Origin: Blautia sp. Marseille-P3201T
Lineage (GTDB): Bacteria > Bacillota > Clostridia > Lachnospirales > Lachnospiraceae
Assembly: GCF_900120295.1 (NCBI RefSeq)
Contig: NZ_LT635468.1
Coordinates: forward strand, 293,225-357,224
Direction: 5' to 3'
DNA: 64,000 bases
The notes under the pieces were generated by a model. It saw only the letters and a list, made by a program, of their open reading frames with translations. It searched no databases and was not told where the DNA came from. The position numbers were made by a program, and so were the translations under genes. Shown one piece after another: positions 55,029 through 63,433 of this stretch (position 1 is its first letter; each line of letters begins with the position of its first letter).

Positions 55029-55993
55029 CATACATTTTTGAGAGCGGTCTGGCACATCATATCGAAGGACTTATACAGCAAAAGAGAGCTGATGGATATG
55101 CCTATAATTCCGAAGAAAAGCTGTTAAAACGCTTTGATACCTTTTGCGTACAGAATTATCCGGAACTGACAACAGTCACCTATGAAATGGCAGCCAAATG
55201 GTCTGAAGCCAGACCAGGCGAAGGAGATGCCTATCATAATCGCCGTATGTCGATAGTGAAAGTGCTGAGTGAATATATTCTTTCCCTTGGTCAGGAAGCA
55301 TACATTCCTAATTTTTTCTGCAAGGCTTATCGTCCGGTTCTTTACATTCCATCAAAAGAGGAAGTTAAGGAACTGCTACAGAAAATGGATATCCGCACGT
55401 CTCATAATTCAGAACAATTTAGACTCGATAGAGAGTGCAAGATTCTTTTTCTCTTGTTATTTTGCTGTGGTCTGCGTCTGTCAGAAGGGCGATTGCTAAA
55501 ATGGGAGCACATAGACTTGGATAAAGGAATCCTTACTGTCCTTGGCTCAAAAGGTAACAAGGACCGCCTTGTATATCTTCCACAGGATAGCCTTCCGGTA
55601 CTTAAAAACTATAAAGAACATCAGGAAATGCTTTTCCCCGGAATTGACTGGGCTTTTCCGGGAAAAGATCCACATAAGCCTGTTTCGTGCTCTGGAGTGG
55701 AATCAAGTTTTAACCGCCATTGGGCTATGCTTCCGGTTGCCAAGATGATTGATAAACATCCGACACCCCACTGTTTACGCCATGCTTTTGTAGTAGAGAG
55801 ATTTAATGAGTGGATGCATCAGGGAATTGATACAAACACTATGCTCCCATATTTAAGCAGATACCTTGGACACAAAAGTCCTGATGAAACGTATTATTAC
55901 TATCATCTTGTAGAAAAGGCATTTGATACTATCCGAGAGAAAGATTCAGTGTCTGGAAAGGTCATTCCGGAGGTGATTCCCTATGAAGAATAA
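55025..55993 (+). CDS. Tyrosine recombinase 2 of the trio
   Basis: 322 aa. Core-binding domain about residues 5-105. Catalytic residues: Arg in CCGLRLSEGRLLKW, HCLRHAF, LGHKSPDETYYYYH with the nucleophile in the Tyr run. It lies between the two other recombinases, overlapping both (4 and 11 bases). All three are complete, so the element may be active. Confidence 0.88.
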   Translation: MTYIFESGLAHHIEGLIQQKRADGYAYNSEEKLLKRFDTFCVQNYPELTTVTYEMAAKWSEARPGEGDAYHNRRMSIVKVLSEYILSLGQEAYIPNFFCKAYRPVLYIPSKEEVKELLQKMDIRTSHNSEQFRLDRECKILFLLLFCCGLRLSEGRLLKWEHIDLDKGILTVLGSKGNKDRLVYLPQDSLPVLKNYKEHQEMLFPGIDWAFPGKDPHKPVSCSGVESSFNRHWAMLPVAKMIDKHPTPHCLRHAFVVERFNEWMHQGIDTNTMLPYLSRYLGHKSPDETYYYYHLVEKAFDTIREKDSVSGKVIPEVIPYEE

Positions 55994-57020
55994 ATCAGCA
56001 AAGATATCGACTGACCAGCTGTTCTTTTCTCAAACATGGAACTTTCTAAATGTTTATTTGGTAAAGCAGGCCGGGCGCAGTCAGGCTACAGCAGAATCCT
56101 ACAGGGATTCCCTTACAATATTTAAAAACTACCTTGTAGGTGAATTAGGTAAGTCCATAAGTACCTTTCAGTTTTCCGATTGCACCAAAGAATGTATTTA
56201 TAATTTTAGAGAATATCTGCTTGCAAATGGCAGCCAGCCATCCACTGTAAATGTAAGAGTTGCGGCTATCCGTGCCTATCTGAACTATGCCTCGGATATG
56301 GACATATCAATCCAATCAGTTGCCCTGGCAATCAGTCAGATCTCACCATGCAAAACCATTAAAAAAGAAAAACCTATTCTGTCCGATGATGCACTTGCTG
56401 CAATACTGTCCGCACCGCCGAATACGAAATTCGGTGTACGAGACCGTGCTATTTTGATTCTTCTCTACGATACAGCTGTAAGAATCAGTGAGCTGCTTAA
56501 CATTCGCTTATGTGATATCGCAATGGAATCAAAATATCCCAATATTTTCATAACCGGCAAAGGTAACAAAGAGAGAACCATACAATTAACAGCTAAAGCA
56601 GTCGAACACCTTAGGGAATATATACGTGTATATCACAGTAATTCTTCCAAAGAAGCATATTTATTTTCCACAACGATAAAAGGTGTAACAGACAGGATGT
56701 CCGTTGGAAATGTCCAGCGGATTATAAAAAAATATGCAGCTCTTGTCAGTGAAACAGGGATTAGCCTTCCGAATTCGGTTCACTGTCACATGTTCCGCCG
56801 GACCAGAGCCACAAATCTTTATCAGGATGGAATCGCCATTGAGCTTGTTTCTACAGTATTAGGACATGCCAGAACTGATACAACCAAAAGCTACTATGCA
56901 AAGCCATCGGTTGAACAGCTTAGAGACGCAATGGAATCTGTTCCAACACCTGTATCTGATGAAGCACCAATGTGGGAGGGCAACGAAGATGAAATGGCAA
57001 GACTTTGTGGATTGCGCTAA
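55983..57020 (+). CDS. Tyrosine recombinase 3 of the trio
   Basis: 345 aa. XerC-like: core-binding (about 20-130), then TAVRISELLNIRL, HMFRRTRATNLY and LGHARTDTTKSYYAKPS. The full set Arg-His-Arg-Tyr is present. The stop lies four bases before the right-end repeat. Confidence 0.88.
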   Translation: MKNKSAKISTDQLFFSQTWNFLNVYLVKQAGRSQATAESYRDSLTIFKNYLVGELGKSISTFQFSDCTKECIYNFREYLLANGSQPSTVNVRVAAIRAYLNYASDMDISIQSVALAISQISPCKTIKKEKPILSDDALAAILSAPPNTKFGVRDRAILILLYDTAVRISELLNIRLCDIAMESKYPNIFITGKGNKERTIQLTAKAVEHLREYIRVYHSNSSKEAYLFSTTIKGVTDRMSVGNVQRIIKKYAALVSETGISLPNSVHCHMFRRTRATNLYQDGIAIELVSTVLGHARTDTTKSYYAKPSVEQLRDAMESVPTPVSDEAPMWEGNEDEMARLCGLR

Positions 57021-57059
57021 CGAATAATGCTCATTTTTTAGTAGTAAAACGTCTTATTT

Positions 57060-57100
57060 CTCAGCATTCTTTAAAATGATTAACATTTTGGAATGCTGAG
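57060..57100. repeat. Inverted repeat right of the recombinase trio
   Basis: CTCAGCATTC at 57060-57069 and GAATGCTGAG at 57091-57100 are perfect inverses, and AAAATG/CATTTT inside pair as well. It may be a terminator for the recombinase operon or a recombination site. Confidence 0.55.
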
Positions 57101-57304
57101 TATAATGATTTAGCTTCATCTGATACTGCTGTTTCAGCATTTGATAATTATGTTTCAGAGAATAACTATCTGAAATCTGTATACGGATATCTGAATAATC
57201 TATATGCCAGATGGCACAAGCCTGAGAAAGCACTGGAATATAAAGAAAAATGGCTGAATGCCAAGAATGAACAAAATAAGAATATCACACACAGAAACGC
57301 ATAA
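57098..57304 (+). pseudogene. C-terminal fragment of a TPR-like protein
   Basis: An open frame without a start reads SAFDNYVSENNYLKSVYGYL, then HKPEKALEYKEKWLNAKNEQ and a stop at 57302-57304. The spacing of Tyr and Ala residues suggests tetratricopeptide-like helices. The rest of the gene is not in the window; the recombinase element probably cut it. Confidence 0.45.
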
Positions 57305-57332
57305 ACTATTAATGCCACTAAAAAAATACTGT

Positions 57333-57361
57333 TTGACATCGCCAGATATCAATGGTATATT
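57333..57361 (+). promoter_or_regulatory. Consensus promoter for the first AbiF RNA
   Basis: TTGACA at 57333-57338, a 17-bp spacer and TATATT at 57356-57361, nearly perfect sigma-A elements. The start would fall near 57368, at the first base or two of the structured RNA. Confidence 0.8.
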
Positions 57362-57370
57362 ATTTGTAGT

Positions 57371-57437
57371 GGTTGTGCTACGGAAACTTGCGATGCCCGT
57401 AGCCGGTGGAGTTCCATGCGTGGGCTCCACTTTTTTT
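57371..57437 (+). ncRNA. abiF-type structured RNA, copy 1
   Basis: Hairpin 1 is CTACGG...CCGTAG. Hairpin 2 is GTGGAG...CTCCAC followed by seven T, so it ends in its own terminator. The element is 28 bases upstream of an Abi_2 gene, as for the published abiF RNA motif. It may guide, inhibit or be a substrate of the HEPN protein. Confidence 0.8.
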
Positions 57438-57464
57438 ATGCCTGTTTCAGAAAGGAAATACTAT

Positions 57465-58403
57465 ATGGCAAAAAACTTTCTCACCTATGAGCAGCAGCTA
57501 CATATTCTTGAATATGACAAGCAACTTGCTATTCCTAATCACGAATATGCCACTAAAAAACTGGAAGAACTCAGCTACTATTCTCTAATAGGTGGATACA
57601 AATCTCTTTTCAAACACGCTCCGTCAAATAAATATATTCATGGCGTTACTTTTGATGAATTAGTTTCTTTCTACTACTTTGATGAAGAGCTACGCACTTT
57701 GTTTCTGAAATACATTCTTCATGTAGAACGCCATATAAAATCCATGTTTTCCTATCACTTCTGTGAAAAATATGGTGAACAGCAGTCCATGTATCTTGAT
57801 ATAAATAATTATAATCACACCAGAAAGAACCATCGTGAACTGCTTCGCCTGACTCATTCATTACAAAAAGTTATTGCTACACCTAGCAAATATGCCTATA
57901 TTGAGCATTCAGTCAATACATATCACAATGTACCATTATGGGTTGCAACAAATGCTTTAACATTTGGGCAGATTTCCAAAATGTATCAATATGCAACTAC
58001 TGATATTAGAACCAAAATCAGCAAAAACTTTCAGAATGTTTCAGAAAAAAAATTGCATCAGTTTATCAACATTATAGGCAAATGCCGTAATGTATGTGCC
58101 CATGGGGAGCGTCTGTTTTCATTCAGAATAAACGAGACAATTCCTGATACCCTGCTACACCAAAAGCTTCAAATCAATCAAAACAATAATCACTATGTAT
58201 ACGGCAAGCAGGATTTATTCGCAGTTGTAATTGCCCTACGCTACCTGATAAATAATGATGAATTCAGACTCTTTAAAACTGCTCTTTCAAAACTTATAAA
58301 AACTGTAATTAAGCAGTGTCCTCATCTTACAGAGAAACAATTGCTTGATAATATGGGATTTCCTGCTAACTGGGATAAAATCAGCCGATACAGGAAAATA
58401 TAA
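57465..58403 (+). CDS. abiF: Abi_2 family (AbiD/AbiF) HEPN protein
   Basis: 312 aa from ATG 57465 (AAAGGAA upstream). The family pattern is clear: FLTYEQQLHILEYDKQLAI, SYYSLIGGYKSLFK, LFLKYILHVERHIKSMFSYH and VPLWVATNALTFGQISKMYQ. Near the C-terminus, RNVCAHGERLFSF carries the HEPN RNase motif R-x4-H (Arg208, His213). Abi_2 proteins abort phage infection and are thought to cleave RNA. The structured RNA directly upstream makes this a protein-RNA toxin-type unit. The gene is intact, and 19 bases after the stop an IS4-like element was inserted (inside the target duplication). Confidence 0.88.
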   Translation: MAKNFLTYEQQLHILEYDKQLAIPNHEYATKKLEELSYYSLIGGYKSLFKHAPSNKYIHGVTFDELVSFYYFDEELRTLFLKYILHVERHIKSMFSYHFCEKYGEQQSMYLDINNYNHTRKNHRELLRLTHSLQKVIATPSKYAYIEHSVNTYHNVPLWVATNALTFGQISKMYQYATTDIRTKISKNFQNVSEKKLHQFINIIGKCRNVCAHGERLFSFRINETIPDTLLHQKLQINQNNNHYVYGKQDLFAVVIALRYLINNDEFRLFKTALSKLIKTVIKQCPHLTEKQLLDNMGFPANWDKISRYRKI

Positions 58404-58422
58404 TTCAATATCTAACATGAGT

Positions 58423-59995
58423 CTTGAGTTTCCGCAAAATGTAATTTCAAAATGAATAGAATCTCCTAAAGTGTCAATCTGCCGATTTTTGAAATTTTAA
58501 GAAAGGCAGTTCCGTGAATAGAGACACTTTAATAAGCCCCGTCAGAACCGGACTTTTGGGAGAACTATTCTTTTATCTATTTAAGCGGCTAGCTTAAGGC
58601 AGAGTTGACGGTATGCCGGACGTTTTGTCCGGAACCAAAGCCTGACGCCCTCTTTTGCATAAGAAAGTATGCCTGAGATGCCTTTTGCCAGCCGGTAATA
58701 GCAGAAAAAAACTTTTTCCTTTACAGGATTTGCTGCCTTTATGATGGAAACCTTAAGGGCATTGGTCTCTGATTCCATTGAAATCATTGCAAGAAATGCC
58801 ATGCATAAGGTGATATAAAAATTAAGCGCGTTGATTGCCTTCAGCTTACGCACACGAAAGTTCTCGAACTGGAACATCTGCTTTTTACAGCGGAAATATT
58901 CTTCGATTTTCCAGCGGGAAAAGTAAGTCCTTGCCACCCGGATTATATCATCTTTCGATTTGATTTCTTTATTAGTAACAAGCATCATCGGATGTTCGGT
59001 AATGCCGTAAACAAGCACAAGAAAAATGTCCTTTCTGGATGCAGTAATCTGTACTTTGACATGTGAAAGGTAGGCTTCATGGTTTTTGCCCTTGTAAAAA
59101 ACATTTGTTTTCACCTTCCCTTTCCTGCGATTACGAAGTTCTGTAGCCTTTGTCCATTTGTTATGGTACAAAAGCTTACGATTAGACTTTAAACGGATCA
59201 CATAATCTTGTCCGAGTTCATCCAACTTCAGAAACATCTTATTGTCATCGTAGCCTCTGTCCATGACAAAAGTGGTTTTGCCAAAGAGAGAGTTTCCCTG
59301 TTCAATTGCTTGGAAAGTAATTGTATTTGCAGATTTATAGTCTTTTTCATGAGACGAATGTATTTTAGAAAAAATACTAACAGGATGATTGGCGGAAGTA
59401 AGAATGCAAGCCTCGGTTACATGATAACCTTTTTTATAAACGCTTTTAGTGGATGTACTTTCTGAACCATCGCGGACAATTCCAAGTGATTCAAATTTAT
59501 AGCCATCCGGCTTAACAACATCACTGTCATCAATGTAAATGATAGGTTCAGAAGAACTCCATTTTTTAACTTGTTGTAGGTAAGCGGAAGCAGCGGATGC
59601 AGACACACCTTTTTCAAGGTGTCTAGATAAACGATCAACAACGTTTATCTTTTTGGAAGGTTCGTGAAGCTGATCACAGACATCCGTTAACAGGCAACTT
59701 CCGGAAGCCAGCATACCATAGGTAATGTCAGCTGTAAATTTTCTTTCAGGCTTTGAAAGTTTTCTTGAAAATTTCTTTGTAAAAGTTAAAATTTTTCGTT
59801 TCAAAATGTAAGTGTTTGATGTAAAATGAGACATAAGGAATCCCCTTTCTTTTTGTTTAGTAAGATTTTTGGTTGGTAGCTTAATTTTACATCAAAAAGG
59901 GAGAAGATTCCTTATATTTTAGGCATTTTTTAAAAGTTGTTTATAATGATATATTACAAAACAGGTGACTGTGGATAAAACTGCGGAAACTCAAG
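58423..59995 (-). mobile_element. IS4-like insertion sequence with 9-bp target duplication
   Basis: 1573 bp with 14-bp ends CTTGAGTTTCCGCA (58423-58436) and its inverse (59982-59995). The flanks are direct repeats AACATGAGT at 58414-58422 and 59996-60004. The exact duplication and full-length transposase mean a recent insertion. Removing it rejoins the abiF 3' end to the promoter of the second structured RNA. Confidence 0.9.
58581..59834 (-). CDS. IS4-like DDE transposase
   Basis: 417 aa. Catalytic residues: PIIYIDDSDVVK (first Asp), TTFVMDRGYDDNKMF (second Asp) and YFSRWKIEEYFRCKK (Glu in the Y-(2)-R-(3)-E region). The start MSHFTSNTYI at 59834 follows AAGGGGATTCCTT. Full length, with no stops. 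Confidence 0.88.
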   Translation of the reverse strand: MSHFTSNTYILKRKILTFTKKFSRKLSKPERKFTADITYGMLASGSCLLTDVCDQLHEPSKKINVVDRLSRHLEKGVSASAASAYLQQVKKWSSSEPIIYIDDSDVVKPDGYKFESLGIVRDGSESTSTKSVYKKGYHVTEACILTSANHPVSIFSKIHSSHEKDYKSANTITFQAIEQGNSLFGKTTFVMDRGYDDNKMFLKLDELGQDYVIRLKSNRKLLYHNKWTKATELRNRRKGKVKTNVFYKGKNHEAYLSHVKVQITASRKDIFLVLVYGITEHPMMLVTNKEIKSKDDIIRVARTYFSRWKIEEYFRCKKQMFQFENFRVRKLKAINALNFYITLCMAFLAMISMESETNALKVSIIKAANPVKEKVFFCYYRLAKGISGILSYAKEGVRLWFRTKRPAYRQLCLKLAA

Positions 59996-60007
59996 AACAT
60001 GAGTTTA

Positions 60008-60036
60008 TTGACATACACATCTTGTAATGTTAATGT
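60008..60036 (+). promoter_or_regulatory. Promoter for the second AbiF-type RNA
   Basis: TTGACA at 60008-60013, a 17-bp spacer and TAATGT at 60031-60036. Sequence outside the boxes differs from promoter 1, so the two RNAs are not a simple recent duplication. The IS end lies 12 bases from the -35 box and left it intact. Confidence 0.75.
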
Positions 60037-60041
60037 ACATA

Positions 60042-60108
60042 TGGTTGCGCTACGGAAACTTGCGATGTCCGTAGCCGGTGGAGTTCCATGCGTGGGCTCC
60101 ACTTTTTT
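60042..60108 (+). ncRNA. abiF-type structured RNA, copy 2 (orphan)
   Basis: Nearly identical to copy 1: two base changes in about 60, one of which turns a C into U beside the first stem. Both hairpins and the T run are kept. No Abi_2 gene follows; an HsdS fragment does. Before the IS insertion it lay immediately behind abiF. Confidence 0.8.
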
Positions 60109-60146
60109 ATTTTCCACGAAGGTACCTTAAACTTACTACTTGTATC

Positions 60147-60275
60147 AATAATTTGCATTATGAGAAGTCTCAGGATGGAACTGTAAAATGTATTGAAGAT
60201 GAGATACCGTTTGAAGTGCCGGAGGGGTGGTGTTGGGCACGAGTTAGAGATATTGCAATGGTTAAAGGTGGAAAA
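60147..60275 (+). pseudogene. HsdS type I restriction specificity fragment
   Basis: About 43 codons: NNLHYEKSQDGTVKCIEDEI, then PFEVPEGWCWARVRDIAMVK, a segment typical of the linker and target-recognition start of HsdS. There is no start codon or remaining domains. It joins directly to a ParB-like fragment on the opposite strand. Confidence 0.7.
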
Positions 60276-60396
60276 GCACTCCTTCTTTTTCAATACTTCT
60301 CATAAGCTCGCACAATTCTGTATTCATCTCTACTTTAAATGGATGATTTTTGAAATCATGCAATCTGTTTACATCTACATTCCGGATCGTCTCCAT
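60276..60396 (-). pseudogene. ParB-like partition protein N-terminal fragment
   Basis: METIRNVDVNRLHDFKNHPF then KVEMNTELCELMRSIEKEGV is the start of ParB/Spo0J-type proteins as found on mobile elements. The frame is lost at the HsdS junction near 60276, so only about 40 residues remain. Upstream codons in frame may include a little more N-terminal sequence. Confidence 0.65.
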
Positions 60397-60470
60397 AATA
60401 TCGCCTTTCTCGAACACATCGAATCAGCCCTTCAAAACGTCTTAATAAAATCCGTTTTAAAGGTATAAAA

Positions 60471-60514
60471 AAAGACCGCTCACTTTCAATTTTTCTTGAA
60501 AATGAACGGTCTTT
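60471..60514. terminator. Bidirectional hairpin terminator
   Basis: AAAGACCGCTCACTTTCAA pairs with TTGAAAATGAACGGTCTTT (two mismatches, 6-base loop). A and T runs flank it on both sides. It lies between the ParB fragment and the small gene at 60549. Confidence 0.75.
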
Positions 60515-60548
60515 CACGTTTCTGTTATTTAGTTGAATGATAAATGTA

Positions 60549-60827
60549 TTACTTTCTCTTTGATGTGTTTCCGAAGCCGCAGTCCAATACCACAGACACG
60601 TTTACTCCATCAGAAATTGCCTTTTTGTATGTTTTTCGGTCACTCTGATCAAACCTGAAAAACCTCTCAAAGTGCCTAAAATCAAGGATTTTTACGAATC
60701 TATCCGATGTAGTGCAACTATTGTCTCTATATGCGTCGTATTCTTTGTTGGAACACATATTTTCTATGTCGTCCTCATAAAAAGAACACATTTCATCGTT
60801 ATTTAACAAGTCGTCATGAGTGTTCAT
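60549..60827 (-). CDS. Small hypothetical protein
   Basis: 92 aa; AGGAAGG lies 11 bases before ATG 60827. The N-terminus is acidic (NTHDDLLNNDEMCSFYEDDI) and the C-terminus more basic (RFDQSDRKTYKKAISDGVNV). No family recognised. It follows the RhuM gene by 40 bases on the same strand and ends before a terminator, so it is probably its operon partner. Confidence 0.5.
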   Translation of the reverse strand: MNTHDDLLNNDEMCSFYEDDIENMCSNKEYDAYRDNSCTTSDRFVKILDFRHFERFFRFDQSDRKTYKKAISDGVNVSVVLDCGFGNTSKRK

Positions 60828-60867
60828 AATCGTTCATTCCTTCCTGTTAAGTTGTTGGTTTTACTGC

Positions 60868-61866
60868 TTATTTCTTGCTTTTCTGCTCTAACATTTTAAT
60901 GCTGTCCAAGTAATCTTCTTCTACACTGCTAATTGTTCTAGCTTTGTACTTCTTATACTCAGTTTGTGCTTTATCCATTGCCTGAATGTGGCTTACAGTT
61001 CCATTTCCAGTCAAAAGATTCTCACCAGTTGATGTCAGGATAGCATCAAGATGCTTTGCCCAGTCTTCCATCGTCATTGGTATTTCTCTTTCTGCCTGTC
61101 TTTCTGCAAAATCTAAATATCCAGATACAAGTTGTCCCATTGCTCGCAGCTCTTTCTCATCTAAATAGTTTTTTGCTATCTTTGCTTCACGGAGAGTCGG
61201 CTGTTCTCCTGAAAATGACATTAATCCCATGAAATCTTTCTCTGCATCTGCACGATGATATATCACTTCCGCAGCGGTTTCTCCCGATACTGCATAATGA
61301 ATCTTATTCTGTACTCGTTTAAAGAAGAGAACTGATACTTCTGCTTTTGGATCATAATCAATGCTCGTTGCATAAATTTCCAAGACCTGACGATAAAATA
61401 CCTTTTCAGAAGCTCGTATGTCACGGATTCTTTCAAGTAATTCTTTGAAATATCCACCACCGCCAAGTTCTTTCAAGCGATCATCATCCATTGCAAAACC
61501 TTTTTTAATATAGTCCTTTAGAATATTTGTTGCCCAAATTCTAAAAGCCGTTGCTCTTTTGGAATTAACTCTATATCCGACAGCAATTACAGCATCCAAA
61601 TTATAATATTTGGTTGGATAATTCTTTCCATCTGCCGCAGTTGTTTCCAAAATGGAAACAACTGCATTTTCTATCAATTCTTCACTTTCAAAAATATTTT
61701 TTAAGTGTTTCGATATTGCTGCTTTTTGTACTCCAAATAAGTCTGCCATCTGCATCTGAGTCAGCCAAAGTGTATCCTCATCAAATCGAACATCAATAAT
61801 TGTCTTTCCATCGCTGTTTTCATAAATAATCATTTCCCCATTTGGGACAGTATCTAATTTTTTCAT
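60868..61866 (-). CDS. rhuM: RhuM-family protein
   Basis: 332 aa. The family start is DVRFDEDTLWLTQMQMADLF (HTH-like), followed by KAAISKHLKNIFESEEL, YYNLDAVIAVGYRVNSKRA and TAFRIWATNILKDYIKKGF. The C-terminal part (EKVFYRQVLEIYATSIDYDP) belongs to the same Virulence_RhuM family. These proteins occur in pathogenicity and defence islands, often near restriction genes; activity unknown. An HsdS fragment lies 0.6 kb away, which fits a former type I restriction locus. Confidence 0.85.
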   Translation of the reverse strand: MKKLDTVPNGEMIIYENSDGKTIIDVRFDEDTLWLTQMQMADLFGVQKAAISKHLKNIFESEELIENAVVSILETTAADGKNYPTKYYNLDAVIAVGYRVNSKRATAFRIWATNILKDYIKKGFAMDDDRLKELGGGGYFKELLERIRDIRASEKVFYRQVLEIYATSIDYDPKAEVSVLFFKRVQNKIHYAVSGETAAEVIYHRADAEKDFMGLMSFSGEQPTLREAKIAKNYLDEKELRAMGQLVSGYLDFAERQAEREIPMTMEDWAKHLDAILTSTGENLLTGNGTVSHIQAMDKAQTEYKKYKARTISSVEEDYLDSIKMLEQKSKK

Positions 61867-61888
61867 AACAGGTATCTCACTTCCCTTC

Positions 61889-63293
61889 CTATATCAGTAG
61901 TAATAATTCGTTACACCAGTTATCCATTCCCTTAAGCACAAATGTCAGCTTATAAGGGTCAACCGTTCCATCTTCATAAGTCTCACCTACAATAATCTTC
62001 TCCACGATACTTTCAAACACAATTCTGTCAAACTGCTCCATGACATCTGCGTTTGTTAACTGTGAACGAATTTCCTGCATACGTTTTATGATTGCATTCT
62101 GCGTTATGACACTGTCAGAAAACATCTGTTTTTCAGATTCCGCCTTTGCAAGTTTCCTGCACAAATCTTCATATTTCTCATCGTAGGCTTCCTTCGTTAT
62201 TTTATCATCCAGTATCATGTCGGTCAATTTCTTTCGACGTGTCTCAAGGTTGTATATTTCTTTTTCAATCCGCTTTAATTTATCAGCACTTCCGTCTGTA
62301 GACAGTGCTTCTTCCACCGACATCAAAACGGATTCCAGTACATCGTCAAAGTTCTCTGCCAACAATCGAAACATTTCCACAAATGCATTTTCAATAATTA
62401 CTTCATCAATTGCTTTACTGTGAGGACAATTCTCAATCCCTTTGTTCGTTGCTGTTCTGCATTTCCAGACTGGTTTTCATATGATGCGTATCCTGATTAT
62501 GAGAACGTCTGGTGAGATTCGTACCACAAAATCCACACTGACACATACTGCTTAAAGCAAATTTTCTTGTAAATTTGGTTCTTGTACCATCAACTACATT
62601 CGCATTCTTCTTATACCGGCCCTGACAGATTTCCTGCGCCCTGTCCCATATTTCTTTCGACACAATTGCTTCATGATGATCTTTGATGTAGAATCGGTCT
62701 TCCTCACCACGATTATCCAGTCTCCGCTTGGAAATAGGATCTACAGTATAAGTCTTTCCCTGGAGCAGATCCCCTTTATACTTTTCATTCTTGATGATTC
62801 CTCGAACCCCACTGTCCGTCCACTTGATTTGACCCTTTTTATTGACTTTTCCAAGCGCTGTCAACTCCTTCGCAATAGTATAGGCTCCATAACCTTCTAT
62901 ATATCTGTCAAAAATATAGCGTACCGTTTCTGCCTCTGCTTCGTTCACAGTAATGCTCTTATTCTCCGGATGATAATCATATCCAAGACATCCATTAAAT
63001 CCCATCATCTCTCCCCGACGCATCTTCATCTTAACACCCATTTTCACATTCTGAGATAACGATTCCACCTCATTCTGTGCCAGCTGCATCTCACTCTCCA
63101 TGGTAGAAGTATTGATATTCTCTTTTTCAAAAATAATCGTCACACCTCGTTCTTTAAGCATTCTTACATACTGAAGCGTATCCACAAGATTTCTGGAAAA
63201 ACGCGAAATGGATTTTGTCATTACAATATCAATCATTCCACTCATACAGTCTTCCATCAGTTTAAGGAAGTTCTCTTGTCTCTGGTGGAACAT
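61889..63293 (-). pseudogene. Large serine recombinase, N-truncated and frameshifted
   Basis: The upstream frame (63293-62433) keeps IVMTKSISRFSRNLVDTLQY of the catalytic domain, the recombinase domain (YIFDRYIEGYGAYTIAKELT) and the zinc-ribbon start (CQCGFCGTNLTRRSHNQDTH). It then shifts near 62475. The downstream frame (62380-61889) continues with AFVEMFRLLAENFDDV and a coiled coil (LETRRKKLTDMILDDKITKE). The active-site Ser region is missing, where the gene joins a LacI fragment. No function remains. Confidence 0.85.
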
Positions 63294-63369
63294 TCTTGTA
63301 ATTATTAATTACCCTCGAAACAGTGCTTCTGGATACTTTTGCTATTCTTGCAATTTCTTCACTATTCAA
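63272..63369 (-). pseudogene. LacI-family regulator N-terminal fragment
   Basis: From TTG 63369 (AAAGGAG upstream): NSEEIARIAKVSRSTVSRVI then NNYKNVPPE, the complete DNA-binding headpiece of a LacI regulator. The sugar-binding domain is replaced by serine recombinase sequence in another frame. A DNA-binding stub of about 35 residues could still be made. Confidence 0.7.
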
Positions 63370-63386
63370 TAATAACAGCTCCTTTG

Positions 63387-63400
63387 TAAACGCGCGTTTA
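63387..63400. promoter_or_regulatory. LacI-type palindromic operator
   Basis: TAAACGCGCGTTTA is a perfect 14-bp palindrome with a central CG, the form of LacI-family operators, 18 bases upstream of the LacI fragment start. It suggests the original gene was autoregulated. Confidence 0.6.
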
Positions 63401-63433
63401 TATTACCACAATACTCATACCTGTCAATAGGAG

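Larger units (their letters stand above)
53051..57038 (+). mobile_element. Element with three tyrosine recombinases (RIT-like)
   Basis: Three overlapping recombinase genes are bounded by an 11-bp inverted repeat: ATGAGCATTAT at 53057-53067 and its inverse at 57024-57034, each with an A-rich outer side. This fits recombinase-in-trio (RIT) elements; Tn554-like elements, which also carry a large 630-aa recombinase, are the alternative. There are no cargo genes between the ends. Confidence 0.7.

Noticed and set aside
57258..57464. Longer upstream start for the AbiF protein
   Set aside because: It would translate through the structured RNA and its terminator. ATG 57465 has a proper ribosome site and matches the family start.
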